Of a DNA stretch of 64,000 nt, positions 1 to 11,300 are shown one piece after another. A program made the translations under genes and the position numbers. Every line of letters starts with the position of its first letter. Within the stretch, counting starts at the first letter, position 1. The notes under the pieces are model-generated. The model had not been told where the DNA came from and did no database searches. It saw only the letters and a program-made list of their open reading frames with translations. Source of the stretch: Ianthella basta. Taxonomy: Eukaryota > Porifera > Demospongiae > Verongiida > Ianthellidae. The DNA lies in assembly GCA_964019415.1 (NCBI GenBank), contig OZ025873.1:4192776-4256775 (forward strand). Direction: 5' to 3'.

Positions 1-626
1 CTTACTGTAATTGGCAATGCACAGAGTGTTTCTGACACCAGTCAATATCACAAACGAGTGTGAAAACAGGACATCAAGCAGTGCATGCATATGTATGTAC
101 ACGTATATCGATCATCAAGTGCAAGACAAAAAGTAAGTACTCCAGTTCTTTACTACCCACTCATCTCAATTGGGAGATAGAGCATATACGTAGGGACAGT
201 CTGCATACAAACACTGCTTTTATATCAGAGCACCGTCCACAATGTTCATGCAGCCATAAAACAACTAGTCCACACTTCATGGCAAAACCAAGTGCAATAT
301 CTTCCCAGTTCACAGCACATCCAATACCACTGAAATTGAATCAAGTCATGACGTCATAGGATGGCACAGGACAGACTAATAAGGCATACCTAGGTACTGC
401 CATACACATTGCCTAGCAACATTGCCTAGCAACAGTGGTTGAGTGCGCTTCCTGTGTTACAGCGTACCAGGGCACTCAAGGGCAACATGCACTATATACA
501 TAGTTACAGGAATGTAGCTAAGTACAGTACATATATGTACAGTATAATTCAGTTTATACTCTAGTGTATCTGTAGTGTGTTTCTAGCCATTTGACTAGCT
601 TCATTTCAGTGGCCCAAAACACTCAC
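1..626. other. Intron sequence of the kinase gene, no exon recognised
   Basis: This stretch lies downstream (in minus-strand sense) of the third kinase exon, whose splice donor is at 625-626. I looked on the minus strand for the next expected kinase exon (the segment with a Cys-Phe-Arg-Glu-Glu-Arg-type motif that follows the catalytic lysine in MRCK/ROCK/DMPK kinases) and did not find it. It should lie beyond the left edge. No other coding signal is evident. Confidence 0.5.
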
Positions 627-1156
627 ATGTTGTCTGGAGAGCATTTCCCATTTGTTGAGTATCTTCAGTGCGTACACACGATCAGTTCCTTTGAGTTTAA
701 CCACTTGCACCTGTGTGGGAGGGGAGGGTGAGGGCGAGGGAGGGAGGGAGGGTGAGGGCAAGGGAGGGAGGGAGGGAGGGCGAGGGAGGGGAGAGTGAGG
801 GCAAGGGAGGGTAAGGGTGAGGGAGGGGGGGTGAGGGCGAGGGAGGGAGGGAGGGAGGGAGAGACATGGTCAGGAATTGAACAGAGAGGAGGAAGAGAGA
901 CAGAGTAAAAGTGAGAGCAGAAGAGTTGGGAGAGAGAGAACAGAGTGCGGGGAAGAGGAGTGAGGGAAGCAGGTACTTACTATAGCAAGGCAAGGCATAG
1001 GCTCCACTTGTCTGTATCTACAGTACTATGTAGACACGTACATGCACACACAATATGAGGTATTACTGCCAGTAGGACATATGGCACAGCCAGCACCACT
1101 CCAAAGCAACATTCCATCCCCAGCATGCACATATACACACGCACACACACACGCGT

Positions 1157-1239
<83 letters not shown>

Positions 1240-3618
1240 GGCCTCTAACTCACTGACTACTACTGTGCATCACATGTGGGGCTAGAGAATTATTGTAGCT
1301 GCTTGTAAGTAGTGGTTAATGAATGTAGCTAGAAGCCAACAAGGTGTCAGACTAGATACTCCTTGGTTAAGATAACTAGCTAATATCACTCAATGAGAGT
1401 GAGATCAAGGGCAGGACACCCTGGGGTATCCATCTAATGTGATGTCAAATGCATGTTTTGACTAGGAGAGGCCTGGAGACATTACAGAAAGCCAATGCAT
1501 TTTAGTAAAGCCACAGTCCATCATACTGCAAATAAGCTGAAAATGCACACATTACACAACATACGTACGTACGTATGTAGAGCATTAAGAAACACACAAG
1601 GAATACTTGCGCATACACCTACCAGGTACACTGCTACATTTCGCCCAGCTGCTTCAATAACCAAGTACATACGTACATACAGTTAAACAAGCCATACACG
1701 ATTACAAGCCTTGTACGTATGCACCTGCATTCCTCCCATTGGCAGTGCGAGCACGGCCATGCAAGGGACCCCCTCCCCCACCAAGAATGCAGTGTCGCTA
1801 ACATGCCAATCTAGCCTCCCTCCAGACCCACAGAGTCCAGTGTAGGCACCACTAACCACAAGGCAGGCACGTTTGTACTACTCTTGTAGCCATGTAAACG
1901 GATACAGGCAGCAATGAATGCCACACTACACCCTCATACACAACACCTCCATTGTACCGCTTGATGGGCACGTACGTACATACAACACCTGTTACTCCTC
2001 ACACTGCTGTACACACATGGCCCACAACTAGTGAGATGTGTCCGCTACAACTGATGGTGTACGTACATGTGCATGAGTATACCACATACGTAGCACATTA
2101 CACCACAGCCAGAGGAAGCCACAGTACACCTTCCAGTCAGGTTGCCTACGGAGCATGTCAACCAATACACTCACAATAGTGTAGCTCTAAGCCAATGCAC
2201 TGTCAGTGAAGTGCACACTCTACCATGCACCTACTCCGCACATATGGGCCACACTGTCCCAGCAATACAAGTGAATGTGACTTGGATGTGATGTGCATGT
2301 GACAGTGCCATATGTTGGCTACAGCTCGGTATAGCTCTGGCCCCACACAGCAAACTACTTACGTAGCTACTACTATCATCCAACAACCTTGGATACATCA
2401 AGACTGCGTAGGTTTATGGTTAGCACCCTACCTCTCCAAATGCTCCACGTCCAATCACTTTCAGGGTCTCAAAGTCTTCCCTGTGTAGGCGTAACTCTCT
2501 GATTCGTGTGATAACAGGCTTTGCTGTGAGAAGAACAAACAATAGCTAACTGTTAGCCAATACACACCTACAACCAATACTGTGCTAAATAGTTGGCAAT
2601 CTCACGGTACAGTGCACCAAGGAGGCAGTTCTACACCAGTACAGGGCTGAGTGTGGTCAACCACAAGTCAACTACAGTGTCACAGAAGCCATTTGATGCT
2701 GTAGGCTACCACCCGCACTGCACACACCCATTGACTGATAGTGTACAAGACCCCTGTGTGATGACCGGCTTGCTATCAACCCACTCATTCACTTTCAGGT
2801 AACACTATTTCAGGATGAGTTTCACAGTCAGCAAGGGCACACGCCCTCACACACACTACACGTTGTTCTGGCATTATCAGTCAGTGGTACAGATGGCATT
2901 CATTAGGTAAGGGGAGACACTACACATCAAGACAAGCAAGCTGACGGTGATACTACTGAGATGTTATCAGAAATGAAATACAGACTCTCCACATCAGGCA
3001 ATGTATGTATTGAGCAAATAGGCATTGGTGTGCATGTGTTACCACGGGTACCCTCCAGGCCAGCACTGTACAAACATGCCGCAACCCATTAGGGCATGTG
3101 TGTGGGGGTCTAGTGACATATGGTCCCCTCCCTTGAAGAGGCTGTTTAGCAACAGAACTAGCACAGGTCTGCCTCACACATGTCAAGGTGTTACATGACC
3201 TGCGCACACACGAGGCTAGTCACATGTGCAATAGAAAGATCAAATCCGTGTTTGTGTAGAGTTATAGCCTTACGTGTGTGAGGAACTACATTCCCTAGTT
3301 GGTCAAGGGGCAATCTTCTCACTAAGCTACATACGCAGCAAACGCTACCAGTTCGAATGCACGTGCCCGAGTGAGTACGTGTTATCTTTCCAAAGATACC
3401 CGGTCACCCAAACCCAACTAACCTACTTCCACGAACTCCGCCACAGCCTTTTCCCTCTTGAAGGAAGACAGGCAGCACTCATTGTAGAGGACCAACAGCG
3501 AGTCGAGCAGTGTCTCCACGCTGTACGCCTCATCCTGGCCATTCCCGCTCTGCCTCTCCGCGAAGAGCGTATCCAGGGTTTTGAGGCGAAGTTCGGCCTC
3601 AGAGAAATCGGAGGCCAT
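627..3618 (-). CDS. CDC42BP-like: MRCK/DMPK-family Ser/Thr kinase, 5' three exons (partial)
   Basis: Three exons on the minus strand give 124 codons: 3423-3618, 2432-2523 and 627-710, with phases 1, 0 and 0 that join without a frameshift. The product is the N-terminus of a Cdc42-binding (MRCK) type kinase, which in animals phosphorylates myosin regulators at the actin cortex. Residues 1-65 hold the helical cap with the pattern [16 protein letters not shown], close to MRCK (SVETLLD, then YDEC). Exon 2 carries RLHREDFE, then the glycine-rich loop GRGAFGEV. Exon 3 carries VYALKI with the catalytic lysine (about K112) and LNKWEML, typical of MRCK and DMPK. ROCK is less likely because RLHREDFE is MRCK-like. 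The ATG at 3616-3618 is the first in frame. The donor of exon 1 is the second of two overlapping candidates, chosen because it restores the conserved AKP. The rest of the kinase, coiled coil, C1, PH, CNH and CRIB domains are outside the window. Confidence 0.85.
717..870. repeat. GGGA/GAGGG-rich simple repeat with G-quadruplex potential
   Basis: About 150 bases of G-rich plus strand made of GGGA and GTGAGGGCGA units lie in kinase intron 2, directly upstream (minus sense) of exon 3, whose acceptor is at 711-712. The minus-strand transcript would be C/T-rich, so the tract could serve as an extended polypyrimidine tract. Many runs of three or more G are spaced by one to six bases. Confidence 0.9.
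1136..1237. repeat. (CA)n microsatellite
   Basis: About 100 bases of almost pure CA dinucleotide repeat in intron 2 of the kinase gene, with a short imperfect CG-containing portion at its left end. Confidence 0.97.
1238..2431. other. Remainder of kinase intron 2
   Basis: Non-coding sequence with many short TACGTA- and CATGCA-like words. No RNA gene, transposon end or additional exon is recognised. Short open frames here have no family resemblance. Confidence 0.5.
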
Positions 3619-3920
3619 GTCTCAGTAAGTATTCTTCTAAATGTGTACTGACTTCTAAAAGGCACAACCTTCCGCAGTGGGTGGAGTAGGCCAATAGGAC
3701 ACTTTTTCTCCCACTGAAGACCCGCGCCCACTGTGTCCACTGCTGTTCCAAAGGCGAGAAAGACTACTTATATGGAGAGAATGGGCGCGCGAACTACGTT
3801 GGCGTGGTGCTGATTTCTTCTAGTCTGTCAGAAGCCGCCTGAAGGCCGACCTTCAATCCACTTCTCGTAATAGACAGCCATGATGCATTCTTTGGTCAAG
3901 GCCCACGCACTTTACTATGA

Positions 3921-4273
3921 CATCATTTTACGTCACCAACCCTTGCATGCCATCCTAATAGTATCTTCTTACTGAGCCAGTGTTGCTCTAGTGTGTGCAG
4001 CACTAGTGTTACTACAGCATCGGAGATGTAACTCTTATGGTTGAAGATGCTGTAGTGAAAACTTGTGATTGTAAGATGGCCATCATGAGGACGTCACGAT
4101 GGCCATCATTTTACGTCACCAACCTTTGCATGCCATCCTAGTAGTATCTTCTTACTGAGCCCAGTGTGTGTTGTGTGCAGCACTAGTGTTACTACAGCAT
4201 CGGAGATGTAACTCTTGTGGTTGAAGATGCTGTAGTGAAAACTTGTGATTATAAGATGGCCATCATGAGGACA
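3921..4273. repeat. Tandem direct duplication, about 170-bp unit
   Basis: Positions 3921-4092 and 4104-4273 are near-identical. Both begin CATCATTTTACGTCACCAAC and both end AAGATGGCCATCATGAGGAC. A few substitutions and a short deletion separate the copies. The pair sits in intergenic DNA upstream of the minus-strand kinase gene, so it could overlap its promoter. No coding content is seen. Confidence 0.9.
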
Positions 4274-4370
4274 CTTGCTAGAAGGAGGCAGAGTAGCTAG
4301 TGGTGTGAACCACCATTGGGAACCACATAATCATGATGGGACTACAGAGCGGAAGACAAGAACGGTGGAG

Positions 4371-5255
<885 letters not shown>

Positions 5256-5381
5256 GATCATTGTTTAGATGCCCATTGCCATGGCAACAGAATCTATGTG
5301 ATAATAACTACCTACAAACTTCCCATTAGGAGACACATAATAAACTAACTACAGAGTTAATTGCTGCGTGAAGAACAGTTG

Positions 5382-5581
5382 CAGGAAGGAATTCTTAAGC
5401 ATAAACACAGCTAGTCCTATGTTGTTTCAAAGGTCTACAGACAGTAACAACGCCAGTTGTGTCTTGTTGAATGTTGCCAGGAGGTCTTCGGACTTGGCCT
5501 TCTTCCATCGTGCCTGTCTTCGGACGTGGCCCTCTTCCAACGGCCTAGCTGTGTTTGCACTTAAGAATTTCTTCCTGCAGC
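5382..5581. repeat. Foldback repeat with internal duplication
   Basis: The left arm at about 5382-5418 (TTGCAGGAAGGAATTCTTAA, then a CACAGCTAG block) is the reverse complement of about 5543-5581 with a few mismatches. Between the arms are two tandem copies of a roughly 31-bp unit beginning GTCTTCGGAC (5484 and 5516). The words ACATAATAAA at 5334 and 5581 flank the structure and could be a target-site duplication. This fits a small non-autonomous foldback element. Confidence 0.65.
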
Positions 5582-5624
5582 ACATAATAAATGTATCTGT
5601 TGGGGAACTATAGAACATGCGCAA

Positions 5625-6884
5625 TGAGGGAACGAGCCTTTTGATTTAAATAGCACATGGGTCGTCACCACAGCATGAATAAGTAGCTAGATACCTGCTC
5701 TTTCCGTATGGTACGCTGCTCTGTAATGGGGCATATTTTCTGCATATGCCAGAATACACAAAAATGCATGCAAGGGACACAATGCACTAACACAGACACA
5801 TAATTAAACTATCCATATACTCACACATCTTCAGCATGCAGGCACACGTACAGTATGCATGCAGCTTCCATGCATGTGCAGTTAAAACCTGTATAGCTAC
5901 ATGTACACTCAAACCCAAACCCACACACCAATCCATGCACAGATCTAGACTCAAACAAACCCATAGTTCAACCTTTCACATACACACACAAATGCATGCA
6001 CAATTGCAAAGCACACATTATGTACTGTATGTACACTACTCAAGTATGTATGCATGAGAACCAGAGCAAGAAGAAAGTGTATTTGCCTACCAACACAAGA
6101 CTATCGAAGCTGAGCATGGGTCATTAACCAGCCTGCAGCTGGTGTTCTGCATGATAGGTGATATCAGACTGGCAGCAACTGTGACATACAGTACAGGAGG
6201 ATGGTATCACTTTTTTTCAGAGAAGGCAGGAACCCCTCCTTCATGACCACTGGCTGGCTTTATTGTGTGCAGGGTTTTCTCTAATCTGTTCAGCCATTCA
6301 GTGTATTTGTGGTACATCATGACATCTGCCAGAAACAAGCCATGCAGATCATCCTTGAATTTCCCAACTGAACATACAACTGAAAAAGTGAAATTACTAG
6401 TTGCTAATTGACACACTGGCCATGCATGTTTAGCTTCGTAGTTCCTTTGCTCTTCATTGCAATGTTTTATGATCTTCATATAGTCATTTCTGTGGCATAC
6501 TGGTAGCCATACTAACACTTAGATGACAAAGTAAAACCCTGATTGTTACTAGATACAATGCATTACCACTGCGGTTGTGTTAATACCTGATGGTAACTAT
6601 TTGTATAACAATGCCCATTGTCTTGTAACTGTCTTATGCACGTGTTCTTAATAATGATATCGGTCTTGGCACGCTGTCAGTGAACGTGAACCATCAACTG
6701 GTCATCGACATATTGTACATGGAATCAGAAGTGCAGTGAGATGGCTAGCAGTGTCCGTTTGCAGCTCTCAGTGCCCTTCAACTTCAAGTCCTCTGACGAG
6801 TGGCTTCGCTGGGGTATACGATCACTTTGTATCATGTTTGCATGTATGCCATAGTGCATATGTTTTGCATGGACGAAGCAAAAG
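5625..6884. other. Intergenic DNA, one unexplained open frame
   Basis: Mostly simple-word DNA rich in CATGCA and ACACA. A minus-strand open frame at 6207-6518 (103 codons) includes plausible protein-like text such as LFLADVMMYHKYTEWLNRLE, but no family is recognised and no splice partners were found. It is listed as unresolved, not as a gene. Confidence 0.3.
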
Positions 6885-7168
6885 AAGACCTCTCAGGAAA
6901 GAGCAATGGAGATGTAGCAGCCCTGGTGTTATCACTTGCATGTAGGAACTATCATATTTTGTCTATCATTAACTCTATGTGGTCAGCTAGGTTCTATTAG
7001 TCCCCCTGTACATTCTAACTAGCCTAACTCATTCACTATGACGCCACTTACTATTATTATCCCTATCCTTTTTAATTTGTGCAGTGCTGCATTGGACCAT
7101 GTGGTGTCCTAGTACCTATGGGTACGGTGCACTTAAATATTTATTGATATTGATATTGATATTGATAC
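6885..7168 (+). mobile_element. 3' end of a LINE-type retrotransposon
   Basis: Plus-strand translation up to the stop near 7000 ends in SIINSMWSARFY, matching the C-terminus of the larger minus-strand LINE at 20838-22345 (SIISSMWSARFY). The 3' untranslated regions also match: GTGCAGTGCTGCATTGGACC at about 7080 against GTGCAGTGCTACATTGGACC in the other copy. The element ends in short tandem repeats of TTGATA at 7141-7168, consistent with a LINE family ending in simple repeats. Only about 280 bp remain, so it is a 5'-truncated dead copy. Confidence 0.75.
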
Positions 7169-7396
7169 ATGCTGACACACATGTGGGGTACACACATATC
7201 AGACAGCACGGTAGTGGTGCTGTCTGTGTAGAGATGGTATTCATGGTTGTTTTGCTGAAATACAAACAAAAGGTAGCGCTATTACCATTTAGGGTTACAA
7301 AATCTCCGTCAGTTGTACATTACGCTGGGACCTTACGTGCAAGTGAAAGCGAAGATCGATCTTTGGTGAAAGCAGCTCGCTCATGCGCAGAAACAT

Positions 7397-7487
7397 AGTC
7401 TGGCTAGCTAGACCGCCCCTAACAAATGCCTCCGGCGTCGCACCTTCCGTGTCCTGAGTGCTTAGGGACATTCTAGCTAGCCAGACT
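7397..7487. repeat. Small foldback (MITE-like) element
   Basis: The ends AGTCTGGCTAGCTAGA and TCTAGCTAGCCAGACT are perfect reverse complements, enclosing about 60 bp. The terminal words resemble those of the larger palindrome at 28577-28680, so the two may share terminal sequences. Confidence 0.7.
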
Positions 7488-8301
7488 AGCAGGAACAGAC
7501 CTCGACATTTTTCGTCTTCATCTATGACATTAATTTATATTGTCGGCCATTTTGTTTGCCTCTCTCAATTGATTGTGTTTTTGGCAACTCTGAGAATGTG
7601 AAAACAGTGTATAAGTTAAGGTACTGTGCCATTGTGCACGTGTGTCAAATATTTTTGACTCTATTCATGTTCGCTTTAGTCATTTTTGTTCCATTCTTGC
7701 CTATGGAGCGGGTTCACTAGTGTGTTGATGAATTACACAGCAGCAACCGGAGGGAGCAAGTATTTTGAGTTGAGGCAGCAGCCCCACGAAATATTTGTTC
7801 TTCTCATAAGTTACCTGCCATGTCCACCACATAACAAGTGCACTCCATTATACTGCCAGTGCCATTAGGAAAAAGGCCACCAGTGCAAGTTACAGAGGAT
7901 ACCCAGCACTATGCAAGGCTGAAGTAGCGTGTTTGCGGTAGTTGATGGAAGGAAAACACCACCAGTGCAAGTTGTTCAAGGTCAGGGGGACAATGCGCCA
8001 GCATCAATCGGTGCAAGTTGAAGCAGGATACAGCAACAATGCAACTTGCACATGGGCACAACTGTGACTGTGTTCATGCAACTTCACTCACTAGCCGTCT
8101 ACGATTAATCACACACACTGACAGGTGCGAAGTGGATTTACTCGCACTGCAGACACTATGTCAATGAGTGCACACAGCGCATCCGTTCAAGTAGGACAAA
8201 GGGCGAGAACGGGCTTGCCCAATCCATGAGCTGGGAAGCCGACTTTGCACTATTAATAGCCATGACGCAATGGTATATATTAGCATCACCCGTAGGCTTT
8301 A
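7488..8301. other. Intergenic region upstream of the phosphatase gene
   Basis: Contains several dispersed copies of AGTGCAAGTT or GGTGCAAGTT between 7885 and 8040. A TATATATTAG word lies about 28 bp upstream of the phosphatase ATG, close to where a short 5' UTR promoter could sit, but no promoter is demonstrated. No gene is recognised. Confidence 0.4.
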
Positions 8302-11300
8302 ATGGTCGCAGCGATGAATCCGATCAGGTATTTCGCCAAGATGCCAAGTTTGTGGGCTCTAGCACTACTAGCCGTAGTAGGATTAACTGGTAAGTGACTA
8401 CAAGTGAATCCAATGCCGCCGTATGTTGTTGGTGTGTACAATGTACAAGGTGTAGTAACACGTGGTACAGTGTGTGCGGCAAGATCTTCGGCCCGTGACC
8501 TTTCCTATTCTCCCTCTCCTTAGGTTCGCCTGCAACCGCTATACGAATCACTGTTGGAGACAAAAACATCACGAATGGCACGTACTTTGTTAAAGGAGGG
8601 GATGCGGTGATACTCACCTGCAGCGGCGGAAGCAGTCTGACTTGGCTAGTACTGTCGACCGTAGCTGTGTCCTCTGTCAACACGGGCAACGGCTTGTACC
8701 AGTCATCTAGCAGCGAGGGCGTTCAGCTTTTGCACGTAGAAAGCTTTCAAAGAGTGCTAGCTGCAACCTATAGTTGCAAAGCTGCTAACTCTTCTGAAGG
8801 TTTTGTGGAACTCAAGGAAGGTTAGACCATAATTGTATGGTTAGGTCATAGATTTGGTTTGACCTTAGATGTTTAATATACTCTATTGGTTGACATTCAT
8901 CATTTAAGCATCCACCAAGTGCTTACGTTTGCCTTCCTTCCTGGATTTGAGCTGTTCTTGTCTCCTGCAGATATTTTAGACAACGTTGTAGTTCTCAACT
9001 CTACTGCTGTCATGCTTCAGTGGAGTACTATGCCAAGTACAGGTCTAGTTCACTGTTGCCCAGATGGAGTGGAATGTCTGGTTGGAAATGCAGATACAAG
9101 TTTGAATAGCTTTGTTTTTTCTGGCCTGGAGGAATACACTAATTATACAGTTTCTATTGTGGGAGAATCTCAAGAAGTGTATATTACAACCTACCAAGAC
9201 AGTAAGTCACTTGTTTGTGCGTTATAGGGTGATTCATGCATCCAACTGGTAGTGTCCTGAGTACTGTTATGGGTATGCTACTAAGTCATTCTGTTTGTTG
9301 CAGGGCCTTCTGGTGGACCACAGAGCATCATTGTCTTCATTGAAAGTGCTCTGCTTGTTACCATTTCCTGGAGGCTGCCTATTGAGGGAGAAAGAAATGG
9401 AATTGTTATTAGTTATGAAGTCAACTGCATCGTGTCTGGTCCTATGGAAAGCAGCACCACAGAAAGTGTCATTGTAGAAAATGCAACATTTGATTCACCA
9501 TCACAACAGTCCTATCAGATTTCAGCCATGCACCACTCTACCTATTCGTGTTGGATTTCTGCAGCCACTGTAAATGGATCAGGCCCTGCTTCAGCGCCCA
9601 TCAACTTCACAGTGGAGTTGCCTGAGGTTGTTGTATCCAAAAATGGCGATGCCTCCGTGATAGTGAGGTGGGAGGTACCACACGTTGTCGCAGGAGCAAG
9701 TTCAATGCAGAGTACGGCAAATCTAGTATTCCATGTTGTAGGCAACGGAGAAGTGAAAACGAAGATCTCAGTCCCTGTAAACTTGACTGATTGGACTATT
9801 AGTAACCTAGGTGAGATTGCAGAGAATGCATGCATTTTTGTCTGTGTTTGATATGCATGTGGAGTAGAGCTTCTACTTTTTATGTGTACAACAGATACAG
9901 GAGTGCCCTATGCTGTGACAGTGGAGGTTGGTGTGTCCAACATTATTACTGCAAGTGAACCTAGAATATTCTTCACTAGAGAACTAGGTGAGTGAGGTTG
10001 TGACTGGATGTAGGATGTATATGGTGTAGACATGTTCTTGAGCCTACTTTCATTTTGCAGAGCCACGTGAAGCAGTGGCAGGACTGTCAGCAGCTGCCAT
10101 CAATGCCACTGCTATACGAGTTAACTGGACCGAACTATCCCTGAACGTAGCTAGAGGATTCCCCTCATACACGATCCATCTTCAAGCAGGCTTATGGTCC
10201 AGGGAGATTCGTGTCAAATCCCCACCTGCAATAGTCACTAGACTATTATCAGATACTCGCTACAGAGTCCAGGTGAATGTAGAAACGGTGGCTGGCACAG
10301 GTGCAGGAGCAAACGGAGCAGGTCAGCCAGCACACAGTATAGAATCAGTATCAGCAGCTTCTTGATACCCTGTGTACTCTGCTTTGGGTATGCAGTGTTC
10401 ATTTCTACTGAGAGTGAGATACCCGAGATACCAGAAACTGCTGCACCCCTCATTGCACGTGTTGCAGTGGGAGTTGGAGTGGGAACAGCTATAATGGCTG
10501 TTCTCATTGTTGCTAGTGTGTTTCTTGTGGTCCTGACCTTTGTGTGCATTCTGTAAGTTGCCTGAGCTAATGTGGGCTAATTTGATTAGCCAAGTGAAAG
10601 CGTGATTACTAAACTGTGTATTGTATCTTCTGCAGTAGGTGGAGGAGCACAAGGAGGAAGTATAGTGGGGTAAGACAATTGACGATTCATGCATGTAATT
10701 TGTATGTGTTGTACCAAACAGTCTGTTTTCCACGACTAGTTCGAAGCAACTGAGGTGCAGGTGCTGTATATCACTGGGCATGGTACACCCATGAATAGTC
10801 CACCAGGTGTGTATGCATGTGTGTGTGTTACTTGTGTACATGCATGGTGAATGAGAGTGTGAGTATGCTTGCATGTGTGCATGTGTATGTATGACTGTGG
10901 CTTCTGTTATGGAAGCCTTAGGTCATGATTGTCATAGATGAATATAGTGGGGGTGTGGATATCCATGCTCCACTGATCTTGACAGTGTGTGACCTTTTGA
11001 GTACCTTCTGGCCTATTTTCACCTTGTTTTCTTTTATGTATGTAGCTAATCGAGAGTCAGTGCTGTTTAGCGAAAGATTTGCACAACAGCTAGAAGTGAT
11101 GAATCCTTTGGAAGGCAGAGGTGCAGACATGTGTCACTATGTGTCTCCCTGTCTTTGCCGTACAGTACGTGTGGCATGTCATTTCTATAGTGCAAATGTG
11201 GTGCTTCTATTTGTACAGAGAGCTATGAAAACACCCAACCACCTGTGAAGGTTTCTGAGTTTTCTGAGTATTGTCACAGGATGAGGGAAGACAACCGGTT

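Noticed and set aside
717-870. CRISPR-like array or satellite
   Set aside because: The repeats are simple GGGA units without spacers of constant length. The genome is eukaryotic, and no CRISPR array was seen anywhere in the window.
980-1248. Open frames of 68-84 codons through the CA repeat (poly Cys-Val or Thr-His)
   Set aside because: They are translations of the dinucleotide microsatellite. The same applies to frames at 4493-4864, 19850-20147 and 53041-53296.
10362-10395. Start of the phosphatase transmembrane exon at the ATG at 10362
   Set aside because: Phase requires a phase-1 junction. The acceptor at 10394-10395 joins exon 10061-10321 in frame, so the upstream ATG is intronic.
10323-10874. 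183-codon minus-strand frame across the phosphatase membrane segment
   Set aside because: Antisense to exons with in-phase splicing and a clear transmembrane helix. Its content is His/Thr/Ser-rich with no motif.
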